A stretch of 64,000 nt of DNA from BP-191 sp035940575. GTDB taxonomy: Bacteria > Actinomycetota > Actinomycetes > BP-191. The notes under the pieces are model-generated. The model was given only the letters and a program-made list of their open reading frames with translations, was not told the DNA's origin and did no database searches. This document shows, one piece after another, positions 51,443-59,233 of the stretch. The DNA lies in NCBI GenBank assembly GCA_035940575.1, contig DASZER010000010.1:65486-129485 (forward strand), written 5' to 3'. Numbering within the stretch: position 1 is the first letter of the stretch; every line of letters starts with the position of its first letter. The position numbers were made by a program, and so were the translations under genes.

Positions 51443-52043
51443 CGTCGATCGCCTCCTCCCACGGGTCCGGGGCGGGCACCTGCACGGGCACCGGCACGAC
51501 GACGACGCGGGTCACCGGAGCAGCCGGGCCCGGAGCGGGCCAGCGCGCCGCCGCGACGGCCACCACCGCCACCGCCGCGAGACCGAAGACGACCGCCCTC
51601 CACGGGCGACGCCGGCGGACGCGACTTCGCAGGCGTTCGTCCTCGGCCGTCGTCGCGTCCGCCGCCCGCGGCGCTTCCTCGACCGGCCGGACGTGGACCT
51701 CGTTCACCTCGGCGATGCTCTCGGGCTCGGTACCAGGTTCGCCGGCCGCCGGTGCCTTGTCTGGACGCTCGTTGCGGCGCCGCCGCAGGTACGCGACGGC
51801 GGCGGGCAAGAGCCTGTCGAGCGGCTCGCCGTACGGGCGGATCGCGGCTCCGGCGAGGGCGACCAGCGCGAGCACAGCACCCGTGACGACGCGCAGCGGC
51901 GAGCCGCCGCCGAGCACCATCACCGCGACGCCCGCCGCGGCGACGGCGAGGTACGCGGCGTGGCGGAACGTCAGCGAACCGGCGAGCCGGTCCTCGACAC
52001 CCGTCTCAGCAGGGACCGGAACAGTGACGCGCTGCGCGGTCAC
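51402..52043 (-). CDS. PrgI-family (VirB3-like) membrane protein
   Basis: A 213-aa protein. The first ~85 residues (VPVPAETGVEDRLAGSLTFRHAAYLAVAAAGVAVMVLGGGSPLRVVTGAVLALVALAGAAIRPYGEPLDRLLPAAVAYLRRRR) match the PrgI layout, two TM helices before a basic motif. A charged linker and a third TM helix (~148-167) follow, then an acidic extracellular tail. PrgI proteins are channel components partnered with VirB4, which is the next gene. The start overlaps the pilin stop (ATGA). Confidence 0.82.
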   Translation of the reverse strand: MTAQRVTVPVPAETGVEDRLAGSLTFRHAAYLAVAAAGVAVMVLGGGSPLRVVTGAVLALVALAGAAIRPYGEPLDRLLPAAVAYLRRRRNERPDKAPAAGEPGTEPESIAEVNEVHVRPVEEAPRAADATTAEDERLRSRVRRRRPWRAVVFGLAAVAVVAVAAARWPAPGPAAPVTRVVVVPVPVQVPAPDPWEEAIDDAVDAWVDDTLGG

Positions 52044-52420
52044 TGGAGGGCCGCCACGACGAGCCCGACGATGACCCGCGCCGACAGCGCGATCGCGAGA
52101 CCCGCACCCGCGGCGACCAGACCGTTCTTCGCCTCGAGCTGCTTGCTCGGGTTCCCGCCCGCGCTCGTGTACTTGACGCCGTTGATCGCGATGAACAGCA
52201 CGGCGACCGACGCGGCGATGGCGGTGACGTAGTTGGCGAGGTTGTTCGCGAACGACTTGACCTGGGCCATGCCCTCGTCACCCGGCTGCGCCCATGCGTT
52301 CGACGCCCCGACCATGACCACGGCCATCGACGCGACGAACCCGCGCCGCCACCGCTTGACCCGCCCGCCGCTCTTGTCCTTGTCCTTGCTCTTGCTCTTC
52401 TTGATCTTGTTCTCTCTCAC
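52040..52420 (-). CDS. TrbC/VirB2-like pilin
   Basis: A 126-aa protein from GTG 52420, following an AGAGAAGAGAAGT stretch. A very basic N-terminus (RENKIKKSKSKDKDKSGGRVKRWRR) precedes a signal-type helix ending NAWA, then two TM helices (ANYVTAIAASVAVLFIAINGVKYTSAGG and GLVAAGAGLAIALSARVIVGLVVAAL) separated by a short loop, the TrbC/VirB2 plan. It would be the major surface or channel subunit. It is separated from the TrbL-like gene by palindrome B. Confidence 0.8.
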   Translation of the reverse strand: MRENKIKKSKSKDKDKSGGRVKRWRRGFVASMAVVMVGASNAWAQPGDEGMAQVKSFANNLANYVTAIAASVAVLFIAINGVKYTSAGGNPSKQLEAKNGLVAAGAGLAIALSARVIVGLVVAALQ

Positions 52421-52454
52421 TTCTCTTCTCTCTTCCTGCTGTTGTTGCTCTCTG

Positions 52455-52598
52455 CTGCTCCACCTGGCTGACCTGCCTCCCTCTCCGAAGTGCGTGTCGA
52501 GGGAGTGGCACTTGGTCGGGGGCGCGAAGCGCTTCCGACCAAGTGCCGCGAACCGCGCACGCACGGAGGAGAAACCGCAGGTCAGCCAGGTGGAGCAG
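52455..52598. repeat. Palindrome B: nested perfect inverted repeats, candidate oriT
   Basis: The outer 22-bp perfect repeat (52455-52476 with 52577-52598) contains GCTCCACCTGGCTGACCTGC; copy A has CC where this has TG, and both arms changed together. The inner 13-bp perfect repeat (52507-52519, GGCACTTGGTCGG, with 52535-52547) replaces the CCATATGTTCGGGG stem of copy A. The block CACTCCCTCGACACGCA is identical, here on the minus strand. The right arm covers the last codons and stop of the TrbL-like gene. It lies within the conjugation operon. Confidence 0.85.
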
Positions 52599-53709
52599 TC
52601 CCGTTCGACGGCCGGCTCTGGGTGGCGCCTCCACCGGCGCCTCCAGTCCGGGGTGGAGGCGCCACTCGGACCGCGGCCGACACGGCGGCGCTGGCGCCTC
52701 CGGTCTTGGCCGCTGCGACGGCCCGCACGGCCATCCGGCCGTAGCCGTGGGTGCGTCGGACACGGTGCACGACGTCGCCGCCGTCGAGGCCCATCGCGGC
52801 GCCCGCGGTCCAGCCCGGGAGCTTCGCCATGAGGGCCAACGTGGCGACGCCGGCGAGCGCCCCGACGAAGCCGGACTTGTTCGAGCTGAACATCGCGACG
52901 TAGGTGCCGATCAGGACCGCGTGCGCGACAGGGAGGAACACCGCCGTCACCTGCAGCCGCCACCACGCGCGCGCCGCCGCGCCGCCGGAGGGCAGCAGGC
53001 TGAGACCCATCGCGAACGGCGCCAGGACGATGAGCAGCCACAGCGTCGCCCAGCGGGCGAGCCCGAGGACCGTCAGCACGAGGAGGAACACCACACCGAC
53101 GACCGTCGTGACGAGCATCGCAAGCGAGCTGCCGAGGTCGCCGCCGAGGATGCGCATGAACGTCGACGTCATCGGGTCCGCGGCGCTGTTCAGGCTCACC
53201 TGCGTCAGCGCGTCAACCAGGGTGTTCGCGAGCCGCACCTCGATCGCGACGACCGGCAGGCTCACCGCCGCCGTCAGCAGCGCGCTCGCGAGCCGGACCC
53301 CGACCGCCTCACGCGCGGCCAGACCCATGCGGGTCGAGGAGCCGGTGATCATCGCCGTGCCGGAGATCGCGACAAGCAGCCCCGCCAGGACGAACAGCGC
53401 GGCGAGCGACGCCGCCCACATGCTGCGCAGCGTCGGCTCGGCGAGCAGGTCCGGCGTGTGCAGGACGTAGCGCAGCACCGGCTCGGCGAGGCTCTTGAGG
53501 AAGTCCTCCACGAGACCGCGCAGCAGCTCGCGGATGACCGCGACGATGCCGTCGCCGAGGAGGTCGAACGGGTTGGGGATGATCGGGATGTCCGGCGCCG
53601 GCCCGGTCACCGGGGACGCCGCCGGGAGGTAGGCCACAAGGGCGGTAGTAGTGATGGCTGCCTCCGTGTCGGTCGGCGGCCCCAGCGAGCGGGCCGGCGT
53701 GTCGAGCAC
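52582..53709 (-). CDS. TrbL/VirB6-like polytopic membrane protein
   Basis: A 375-aa protein from GTG 53709 after GAGGCGCAGC. An ATG at 53757 would lie inside the phased operator, so I prefer the later start. It has about six TM helices (for example ~90-115, 145-170, 195-225, 232-250, 265-290) and a C-terminal cytoplasmic tail rich in Ala/Gly/Thr, as in TrbL/VirB6 inner-membrane channel proteins. It is the first gene of the conjugation operon; the operator at 53753 is just upstream. Its final codons form one arm of palindrome B. Confidence 0.8.
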   Translation of the reverse strand: MLDTPARSLGPPTDTEAAITTTALVAYLPAASPVTGPAPDIPIIPNPFDLLGDGIVAVIRELLRGLVEDFLKSLAEPVLRYVLHTPDLLAEPTLRSMWAASLAALFVLAGLLVAISGTAMITGSSTRMGLAAREAVGVRLASALLTAAVSLPVVAIEVRLANTLVDALTQVSLNSAADPMTSTFMRILGGDLGSSLAMLVTTVVGVVFLLVLTVLGLARWATLWLLIVLAPFAMGLSLLPSGGAAARAWWRLQVTAVFLPVAHAVLIGTYVAMFSSNKSGFVGALAGVATLALMAKLPGWTAGAAMGLDGGDVVHRVRRTHGYGRMAVRAVAAAKTGGASAAVSAAVRVAPPPRTGGAGGGATQSRPSNGTAPPG

Positions 53710-53752
53710 GCTGCGCCTCGGGTGCCGCAGGTCCGGCCCCTCCCGGCGAAGG

Positions 53753-53804
53753 TTCACGGAAATCTCACGGCGGGTTACCAGAACTTCACGGCGCCAACTT
53801 CAGC
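53753..53804. promoter_or_regulatory. Phased operator before the conjugation operon
   Basis: TTCACG (53753), CTCACG (53764), GTTACC (53774), TTCACG (53785) and TTCAGC (53799) recur with 10-11-bp steps at first and then a longer gap. The first half matches the other two operators (TTCACG, TCACGG, GTTACC); the second half is direct instead of inverted. It lies between the TrbL-like gene and the divergent DUF2235 gene. Confidence 0.75.
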
Positions 53805-53919
53805 GCGGGGCCACAACGTGCGGCAGCGCCGCGAGACGCTGCGTCGAGACGACCGCGACGTCCCGCCGCGCGCACGTGGGTGCGGCACCGGACGTCACCA
53901 GCCACCGCCCGGAGGGGAC

Positions 53920-54960
53920 GTGGGGAAGAACATCGTCATCTGCCTGGACGGCACCGGGAACGAGCTCAAGGGCGAGGGCAACACCAACGTCGTCGCCCTC
54001 TACGACCTGCTCGACCTCACCAACCCCACAAAGCAGGTCGCCTACTACGACCCCGGCGTCGGGACGTTCAGCGCACCCGGCGCGTGGACCCCGCCCGCGC
54101 GGCTCGCGTCACGCGTCGCCGGCCTCGCGTTCGGCACCGGCATGAGGCAGAACCTCGCCGAGGCCTACACGTACCTGATGCGCGCCTACGAGCCCGGCGA
54201 CCGGATCTACCTGTTCGGGTTCAGCCGCGGCGCCTACACCGCCCGCGCGCTGAGCGGGCTGCTGCACACGATCGGCATCTTCCGGCCCGGCGCCGAGAAC
54301 CTCGTCCAGTACGCCGTCGCCGCCTACACGCGCAGGACCAAGACGGCGAAGCACTGGAAGCAGCTCGACCGCTTCCGCTGGGTCTTCGCACACCGCGTCG
54401 ACGGCGAGACCCGCGTGCCCGTCGAGTTTCTCGGCGTCTGGGACACGGTCAAGGCGGCGGGCATCCTCCGCTGGGATGCGAAGTGGCCCTACACCCGCAA
54501 CCTCGCCAACGTCCGCAAGGTCCGCCACGCGGTGTCGATCGACGAGTACCGGCGGCCCTACCGCGACTACCTCGCGGGCAAGGACGCCAAGGCGAAGGTG
54601 CAGCCGACGATCTACGAGGTGTGGTTCGCCGGCGTCCACTCCGACGTCGGCGGCACGTTCGAGGACGACCCGCGGCTCGCGAAGATCTCGCTCAAGTGGA
54701 TGGCGCAGGGTGCGCACGCCAACGGCGTGCTCATGAAGGACGGCCCGTACCGCGCGGTGTGCTCCGCGGTGACCGAGGAGCACGCGAAAGGCAAGCAGCA
54801 CCGGATGGGCAAGGCGTGGCGGCTGCTCGGCTACCAGACGCGCACCATCCCGGCCGGCGCTCTGCTCCACGACAGCGTCCGCGTTCGACGGGAGGCCGGG
54901 CTGGTCCGGGCGAAGCTGCCCGACGACCCGAAGTGGGCGAACCCGGAGTGGACCTCCTAA
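53920..54960 (+). CDS. DUF2235 alpha/beta hydrolase
   Basis: A 346-aa protein from GTG 53920 with GGAGGGGAC in front. The N-terminus KNIVICLDGTGNELKGEGNTNVVALYDLL and the nucleophile motif LFGFSRGAYTARAL (Ser102 in GFSRGAY) are diagnostic for DUF2235, a family including T6SS phospholipase-like effectors (Tle). WFAGVHSDVGG carries the later conserved Asp/His. It is divergent from the conjugation operon across the phased operator. It lacks a secretion signal, so a cytoplasmic or transferred role is possible. Confidence 0.85.
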   Translation: MGKNIVICLDGTGNELKGEGNTNVVALYDLLDLTNPTKQVAYYDPGVGTFSAPGAWTPPARLASRVAGLAFGTGMRQNLAEAYTYLMRAYEPGDRIYLFGFSRGAYTARALSGLLHTIGIFRPGAENLVQYAVAAYTRRTKTAKHWKQLDRFRWVFAHRVDGETRVPVEFLGVWDTVKAAGILRWDAKWPYTRNLANVRKVRHAVSIDEYRRPYRDYLAGKDAKAKVQPTIYEVWFAGVHSDVGGTFEDDPRLAKISLKWMAQGAHANGVLMKDGPYRAVCSAVTEEHAKGKQHRMGKAWRLLGYQTRTIPAGALLHDSVRVRREAGLVRAKLPDDPKWANPEWTS

Positions 54961-55093
54961 CGCTCCGCCTGCTGCCACTGGCGTACGACGCGTACGACAG
55001 GCGGGGTCGGCTAGGACACCGGGCGCGAACGGGCCGACAAATCGGGTGAACCTGCGGCACTTCGGAGGGATCCTCCGATTGGAGGGATGCGCC

Positions 55094-55777
55094 ATGCGAG
55101 TGCTCGTGGTCGACGACGAGGAGTCCGTCCGCAGCTTCCTCGGGCCGCTCCTCGAGCGGGAGGGCTTCACCGCCACGCTCGTAGCCAGCGGAGCCGCGGC
55201 CGTCGCCAGCGTGCTCGACAGCCGCCCGGACCTCGTCCTGCTCGACGTCAACCTCCCCGACCTCTCCGGCCTAGAGGTGTGCCGGGCGATCCGCCGGCAG
55301 CCCGGCTACGTCCCAGTGATCCTCCTGACCGGCCTCGACTCGCGGGAGGACGAGCTCGCCGGCTTCGCCGCCCTCGCCGATGAGTACGTCACCAAGCCGT
55401 TCCTGCCCGAGGCGCTCATCGCGCGCATCCGCGCGCTGCTCCGCGTGCAGGCCAGCGGTCAGCGGCGCGTCGTCCACCTCGGTGACGTCGAGGTGGACCT
55501 GCTCGCGCGGGAGGCACGCCGCAACGGTGTCCCCCTCTCGATCGGCCCGAAGGAGTTCGACCTCCTCACGTTCCTCGTCGAGCACCCCAACCAGGTCTTC
55601 GGCCGCACGCAGCTGCTCGCCGCCGTGTGGGGCGTCGACTTCGACGGCGACCCGCACACCGTCGCGGTGCGCATGTCGATCCTCCGCGCCGCGATCGAGC
55701 CGAACCCGAACCGGCCCGAGTACCTGCTGACCCGCAACGGCGTCGGCTACTACCTGCGACTGCCGGACGGTGCGTGA
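55094..55777 (+). CDS. OmpR-family response regulator (element cargo)
   Basis: A 227-aa protein. The ATG 55094 follows GGAGGGATGC. The receiver domain has DDEE (8-11), the phospho-acceptor Asp51 (LVLLDVNLP) and Lys in YVTKPF. The winged helix (~130-225) has SIGPKEFDLLTFLVEHPNQVFGR and a final YLLTRNGVGYYLRLP. It is coupled to the next gene by TGATG (55775-55779). A two-component system in the element could tie transfer or cargo to an external signal. Confidence 0.9.
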   Translation: MRVLVVDDEESVRSFLGPLLEREGFTATLVASGAAAVASVLDSRPDLVLLDVNLPDLSGLEVCRAIRRQPGYVPVILLTGLDSREDELAGFAALADEYVTKPFLPEALIARIRALLRVQASGQRRVVHLGDVEVDLLAREARRNGVPLSIGPKEFDLLTFLVEHPNQVFGRTQLLAAVWGVDFDGDPHTVAVRMSILRAAIEPNPNRPEYLLTRNGVGYYLRLPDGA

Positions 55778-56763
55778 TGGGCTGGCGCTGGATCGCTGCT
55801 GGCCTGTGGGCCGGGAGCCTCGCCGCGCTCGCCGCCTGGTGGCTGGTCACGCGGCGGCGGGTCGATACCTGGCGGCTGTGGCCGGTGCCCGCTGCGCTGC
55901 TCGACGCGGGGGGCGCCGTCCGCGCGCGCACCGGGCCGCCCGGCGGTCCCGACCTCGCCGCGGCGACCGGCATCCCGGCACCGGGGCAGGTCGTCCGCGG
56001 AGCGACCGCGGACGGTACGCCCATCGCGGTCGCCGGGTTCCGCGGCGGCGCGCTCGCCGTCGCGCTGCCGCGCGACCCGGTGATGGACCGCCGCGACGCG
56101 ATGCTCGCCGAGCTCGCGCCGCGACTCGCGCACGACGTCTACACACCGCTGACCGCCGTCGTCGGGCACCTCGACCTGCTCGCGCACGAGCCGATCAGCG
56201 ACAGCGCGCGGCAGTCCATCGCCGTCTGCCGGACCGAGGTGGAGCGGATAGCGGCGATGAGCCGGGACCTGCTTGCGCTCACGGCGTTGCGGGGTGGTAC
56301 CGCGACGCGCATCAACGCCTACGCCGGCGCCCTCGCCGAGGAAGCCGTCGCCGGCGTCCTCCCGCTCGCGGACGAGCTCGGCGCGGCGATAACGTTCGAG
56401 GCGCCGGCCGAGGCGGCGATCGTCAACGTCGCGGAGGGCGACCTCATCCGTGCGCTTCGCAACCTGCTGCTCAACGCGTTGCGGCACGGCCTCGGTGACG
56501 CCCGCGTCGTCACGCTTCGGGTCACCGGCACCGACGACACGGTCACTTTCGCGGTGATCGACTCGGGACCGGGCGTGGCGCCGGAGAGGCTCGACGCGCT
56601 TTGCCAGCCGATGGTCCGCGGCGATGGCACCACCGGCCCGGGCAGCGGTCTCGGCCTCGCGATCGTCGCCGAGGTGCTCCGCGCCCACGGCAGCCGCCTC
56701 ACCGTCACGCACGACACGGGCGGCGCGACCTTCGCGTTCACGCTGCCCCGGGTGCTCCGGTGA
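55777..56763 (+). CDS. Sensor histidine kinase with minimal sensor region
   Basis: A 328-aa protein. One N-terminal TM (~5-24) is followed by a small PAS-like cytoplasmic segment (~35-98). The H-box RLAHDVYTPLTAVVGHL (His119) and HATPase motifs NLLLNALRHG, DSGPGVAP and GSGLGLAIV are intact. There is no periplasmic loop, so any signal must be sensed in the membrane or cytoplasm. The start codon overlaps the regulator's stop. Confidence 0.88.
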   Translation: MGWRWIAAGLWAGSLAALAAWWLVTRRRVDTWRLWPVPAALLDAGGAVRARTGPPGGPDLAAATGIPAPGQVVRGATADGTPIAVAGFRGGALAVALPRDPVMDRRDAMLAELAPRLAHDVYTPLTAVVGHLDLLAHEPISDSARQSIAVCRTEVERIAAMSRDLLALTALRGGTATRINAYAGALAEEAVAGVLPLADELGAAITFEAPAEAAIVNVAEGDLIRALRNLLLNALRHGLGDARVVTLRVTGTDDTVTFAVIDSGPGVAPERLDALCQPMVRGDGTTGPGSGLGLAIVAEVLRAHGSRLTVTHDTGGATFAFTLPRVLR

Positions 56764-57392
56764 AGCCCGCGCCTCGGCCCGTGCGGCCACCGGCCAGGAT
56801 GCTCGCGATCGCCGCCGGAGTGGTGATGCTCTCAGGGGCGAGCGTCGTCGCGGTGCCGGAAGCGCTGCGTTCGGACGGCCTCACCGCGCGCACCGTCGCC
56901 AGGCTCCTCGCCGACGCCGTGCCGGACGACGCCGAGGACGTCCGCGTGAACGGCGTGTACGGGTCGGCGCACGAAGGCACCTGGCAGTTCGTCGCTCACC
57001 TCACCTGGCGCGGGCCCGACGGCGCCGTGCACGGCGGCGGGACCGAGCTGCCGCAGAACGGCGGTCAGCCACCGCTCCCGTCTGAGCTCTCCCAGGAGAG
57101 GCTCGACGAGGAGCACCGAATCGGCTGGACGATGGCGACGCTGCATCGCGCCCTCCGCGACATCGACATCGGCGGTGCGGATCTCGCGATGCTTGAGCTC
57201 GCGATCCGGCCGGGCGTGGACGCCACGGTGGTCGTCTGCGCCGCCGATAGCCGTGGCGTCGCCGCGGAATGCACCGAGCGCGACCACCGGGGCCGTGTCG
57301 TCCGACGCTTCGCGGAACGACTCATTGTGCATCCCGGCTGGGACGCCGTCAGCGTGCAGCGGGAGTCCGCGCCCGTGACGACGCCGTTCTGA
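56760..57392 (+). CDS. Exported protein linked to the two-component system
   Basis: A 210-aa protein from GTG 56760, overlapping the kinase stop (GTGA). A basic n-region with signal peptide or TM helix (~13-33, ARMLAIAAGVVMLSGASVVAVPEAL) leads to an alpha/beta domain (WQFVAHLTWRGPDGAVHGGGTELP...MLELAIRPGVDATVVVCAAD...CTERDHRGRVVRRF). Two Cys could form a disulfide. It may be an accessory sensor or a target of the regulator; unknown family. Confidence 0.65.
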   Translation: MKPAPRPVRPPARMLAIAAGVVMLSGASVVAVPEALRSDGLTARTVARLLADAVPDDAEDVRVNGVYGSAHEGTWQFVAHLTWRGPDGAVHGGGTELPQNGGQPPLPSELSQERLDEEHRIGWTMATLHRALRDIDIGGADLAMLELAIRPGVDATVVVCAADSRGVAAECTERDHRGRVVRRFAERLIVHPGWDAVSVQRESAPVTTPF

Positions 57393-57464
57393 CATGAGCG
57401 CGGCATGTACGCCGACAGCGGTGCCGTCGCGTACAGCACCGCCGCCCCCGCTGCGTCGCGGCCG

Positions 57465-59153
57465 CTACGGGAGGAGGGGCCATACCTTGATCGCGACCGT
57501 TGCCAGAGCGTTCTGCCGCTTGGCGATGGTCGTCTCGTCCCACGTGCTCTCCTTCGCGACGTCCTTCGTGAGCTGGAACTGCGACGCGGCGAGCACGGGC
57601 TTCTTCGCGGCGAACCCAGCCGCGCCCAGGCGCCCATTCGGCCCCTTGGGCAGCAGGCACAGGTTCCCGATCCGGTCGGGCAGGACGCGCCGCTGGTCGG
57701 GGGTGAGCGCGGGCCACGTGTTGCCGCTGTTCTTCGGGAGGACGTGCTCGAGGTTGACGGCGTCGGTGTTGGTGTTGGGCACCAGCTCCGGGTGGGGCTT
57801 CTTCGCCTTGTGCCGCTCGATGGCGTACAGGTAGTACCGGGCGAGGGCGCTCTTCGTCACGCGCGCGATTGCGAACTTCGCCTTGAAGTCGGTGTCACCG
57901 GGGATCTGCGGCTGCACCTCTGCGAAGAGCTGCTCTCGGGTGGTGATCGTGCCGGCGCGGACCTTGACCGCGGCGCTGCAATAGGCGGACTCGACGGCGG
58001 AGTTGTTGACGGTGCCCTCCACCAGCAGCCGCACCGACCAGTTCACGAGGACGCGCAACGCCTGCTTCACCTTCGACCGTGGCCACTCGGCGAGCAGCGC
58101 GAGGAGGAGCTCCTTGTTGGGGGCGAGGTCGAACTTCGCGAGCACGGCGACAGCCTCGCGGTCCGTGTCGGTGTAGTCGTCCCAGATCTCGTGCGTGGGC
58201 GACAGGAGCGCCGCATAGTGCTTCGCGGCCTTCTCAAGGTCACGGGCGAACGTGCGCACCTTCGCCGTTGACGTGATCTCGTTCTTGAACTCCTTGTAGA
58301 GGTCGCGTTCCCGCGTAACGCCTTCCCGGGAGCTCCAGTAGTGCCGCAGGAACGTCGCGAACTCGTGGTCCGACGCCGTGGTCTGCAGCGAGCCGAGCGC
58401 GCGGTCCCAGCTGGTCCGGACGCTGTCGAGGTGGGCGCCGCTCTTGGAGTACAGGAAGTTCTTCAGCAGGTCGGCCACGGTGAGGCCCGCGCCGCGGTCG
58501 TTCAGCGTCTCGAAGATCGTGTAGGCGTCCGCCTCGGTCGGCACGGTGACCGTCACCACAAGCACCCGGTCGCGCAGGAAGTTCACGAACTCCTTCAACT
58601 GGGTGGGCCAGACGGTCCCGCGGGCGGCGACGAACTCGGCGACCTTCCGGGTGAGAAGCGCGTAGGCGTCGGCGATCCGCTTATGCGATGAGCGCTGGGG
58701 CGTGGTGGCGGCGCCGCCGACCACCCGCTGCAGGTAGAAGTCGTCGTCGTCGGCGTTGAGCACGAGCCGCGGCGTGGGGTCGTCGTCACCGAGCTCGCTC
58801 TTGACGAGGTACTCGTTCGCAATGATGTCGGCGTCGCCCTGGCGTCCGTTGGTGGCGTAGGCGTCGCGGATCGCGGCGAGCAGGATCGAGCAGGTGGCCA
58901 GCCGCTGCTGGCCGTCGATGACCCGGAGCCGTCCGGGGTTGACGGTGTCCGGGGTGAGGACCACCGTGCCGAGGAAGTACTCCGCTGCGGGGGCCGAGAG
59001 GAAGGCGCCGACCAGGTCGTCCCAGAAGTCGCCCACCTGGTTGTCCTCGTCGAGCTCCCACGAGTACGACCGCTGGTAGACAGGCACAGACAGCGCCTTG
59101 TCGGCGATGAGGTGCGCGATCCCCTCGTGGTCGAACTGCAGAGTCCCCGGCAT
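57465..59153 (-). CDS. DUF262-DUF1524 protein (GmrSD/SspE-like nuclease)
   Basis: A 562-aa protein from ATG 59153 with AGGGGAGG in front. DUF262 (~1-230) has VPVYQRSYSW and the ParB-like NTPase signature IDGQQRLATC (~79-88), then FETLNDRGAGLTVADLLKNFL. DUF1524 (~430-560) has the HNH-type LEHVLPKN and GNLCLLPKGPNGRLG. Fused proteins of this plan are modification-sensing restriction enzymes (GmrSD, BrxU, SspE). It is divergent from a DGQHR protein across the GTTTGNGCAAAC operators. No dnd, ssp or brx genes are seen. Confidence 0.88.
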   Translation of the reverse strand: MPGTLQFDHEGIAHLIADKALSVPVYQRSYSWELDEDNQVGDFWDDLVGAFLSAPAAEYFLGTVVLTPDTVNPGRLRVIDGQQRLATCSILLAAIRDAYATNGRQGDADIIANEYLVKSELGDDDPTPRLVLNADDDDFYLQRVVGGAATTPQRSSHKRIADAYALLTRKVAEFVAARGTVWPTQLKEFVNFLRDRVLVVTVTVPTEADAYTIFETLNDRGAGLTVADLLKNFLYSKSGAHLDSVRTSWDRALGSLQTTASDHEFATFLRHYWSSREGVTRERDLYKEFKNEITSTAKVRTFARDLEKAAKHYAALLSPTHEIWDDYTDTDREAVAVLAKFDLAPNKELLLALLAEWPRSKVKQALRVLVNWSVRLLVEGTVNNSAVESAYCSAAVKVRAGTITTREQLFAEVQPQIPGDTDFKAKFAIARVTKSALARYYLYAIERHKAKKPHPELVPNTNTDAVNLEHVLPKNSGNTWPALTPDQRRVLPDRIGNLCLLPKGPNGRLGAAGFAAKKPVLAASQFQLTKDVAKESTWDETTIAKRQNALATVAIKVWPLLP

Positions 59154-59166
59154 GCCGCCTCCCCTG

Positions 59167-59209
59167 TGTTTGCGCAAACAGTACCCAGTCCTGCTACGTT
59201 TGTGCAAAC
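59167..59209. promoter_or_regulatory. Paired palindromic operators GTTTGNGCAAAC
   Basis: TGTTTGCGCAAACA (59167-59180, perfect) and GTTTGTGCAAAC (59198-59209) have centres 30 bp apart, close to three helical turns. They fill the 80-bp gap between the two divergent genes and so should control both. The cognate regulator is not obvious; the DGQHR protein is a candidate. Confidence 0.75.
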
Positions 59210-59233
59210 AGGCGCAGTGTTTTGGAGGCGGCT

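Noticed and set aside
52543..53920. N-terminal extension of the DUF2235 protein
   Set aside because: The frame is open far upstream but is antisense to the TrbL-like gene; the DUF2235 fold begins at VGKNIVICLDGTG after a strong ribosome site.
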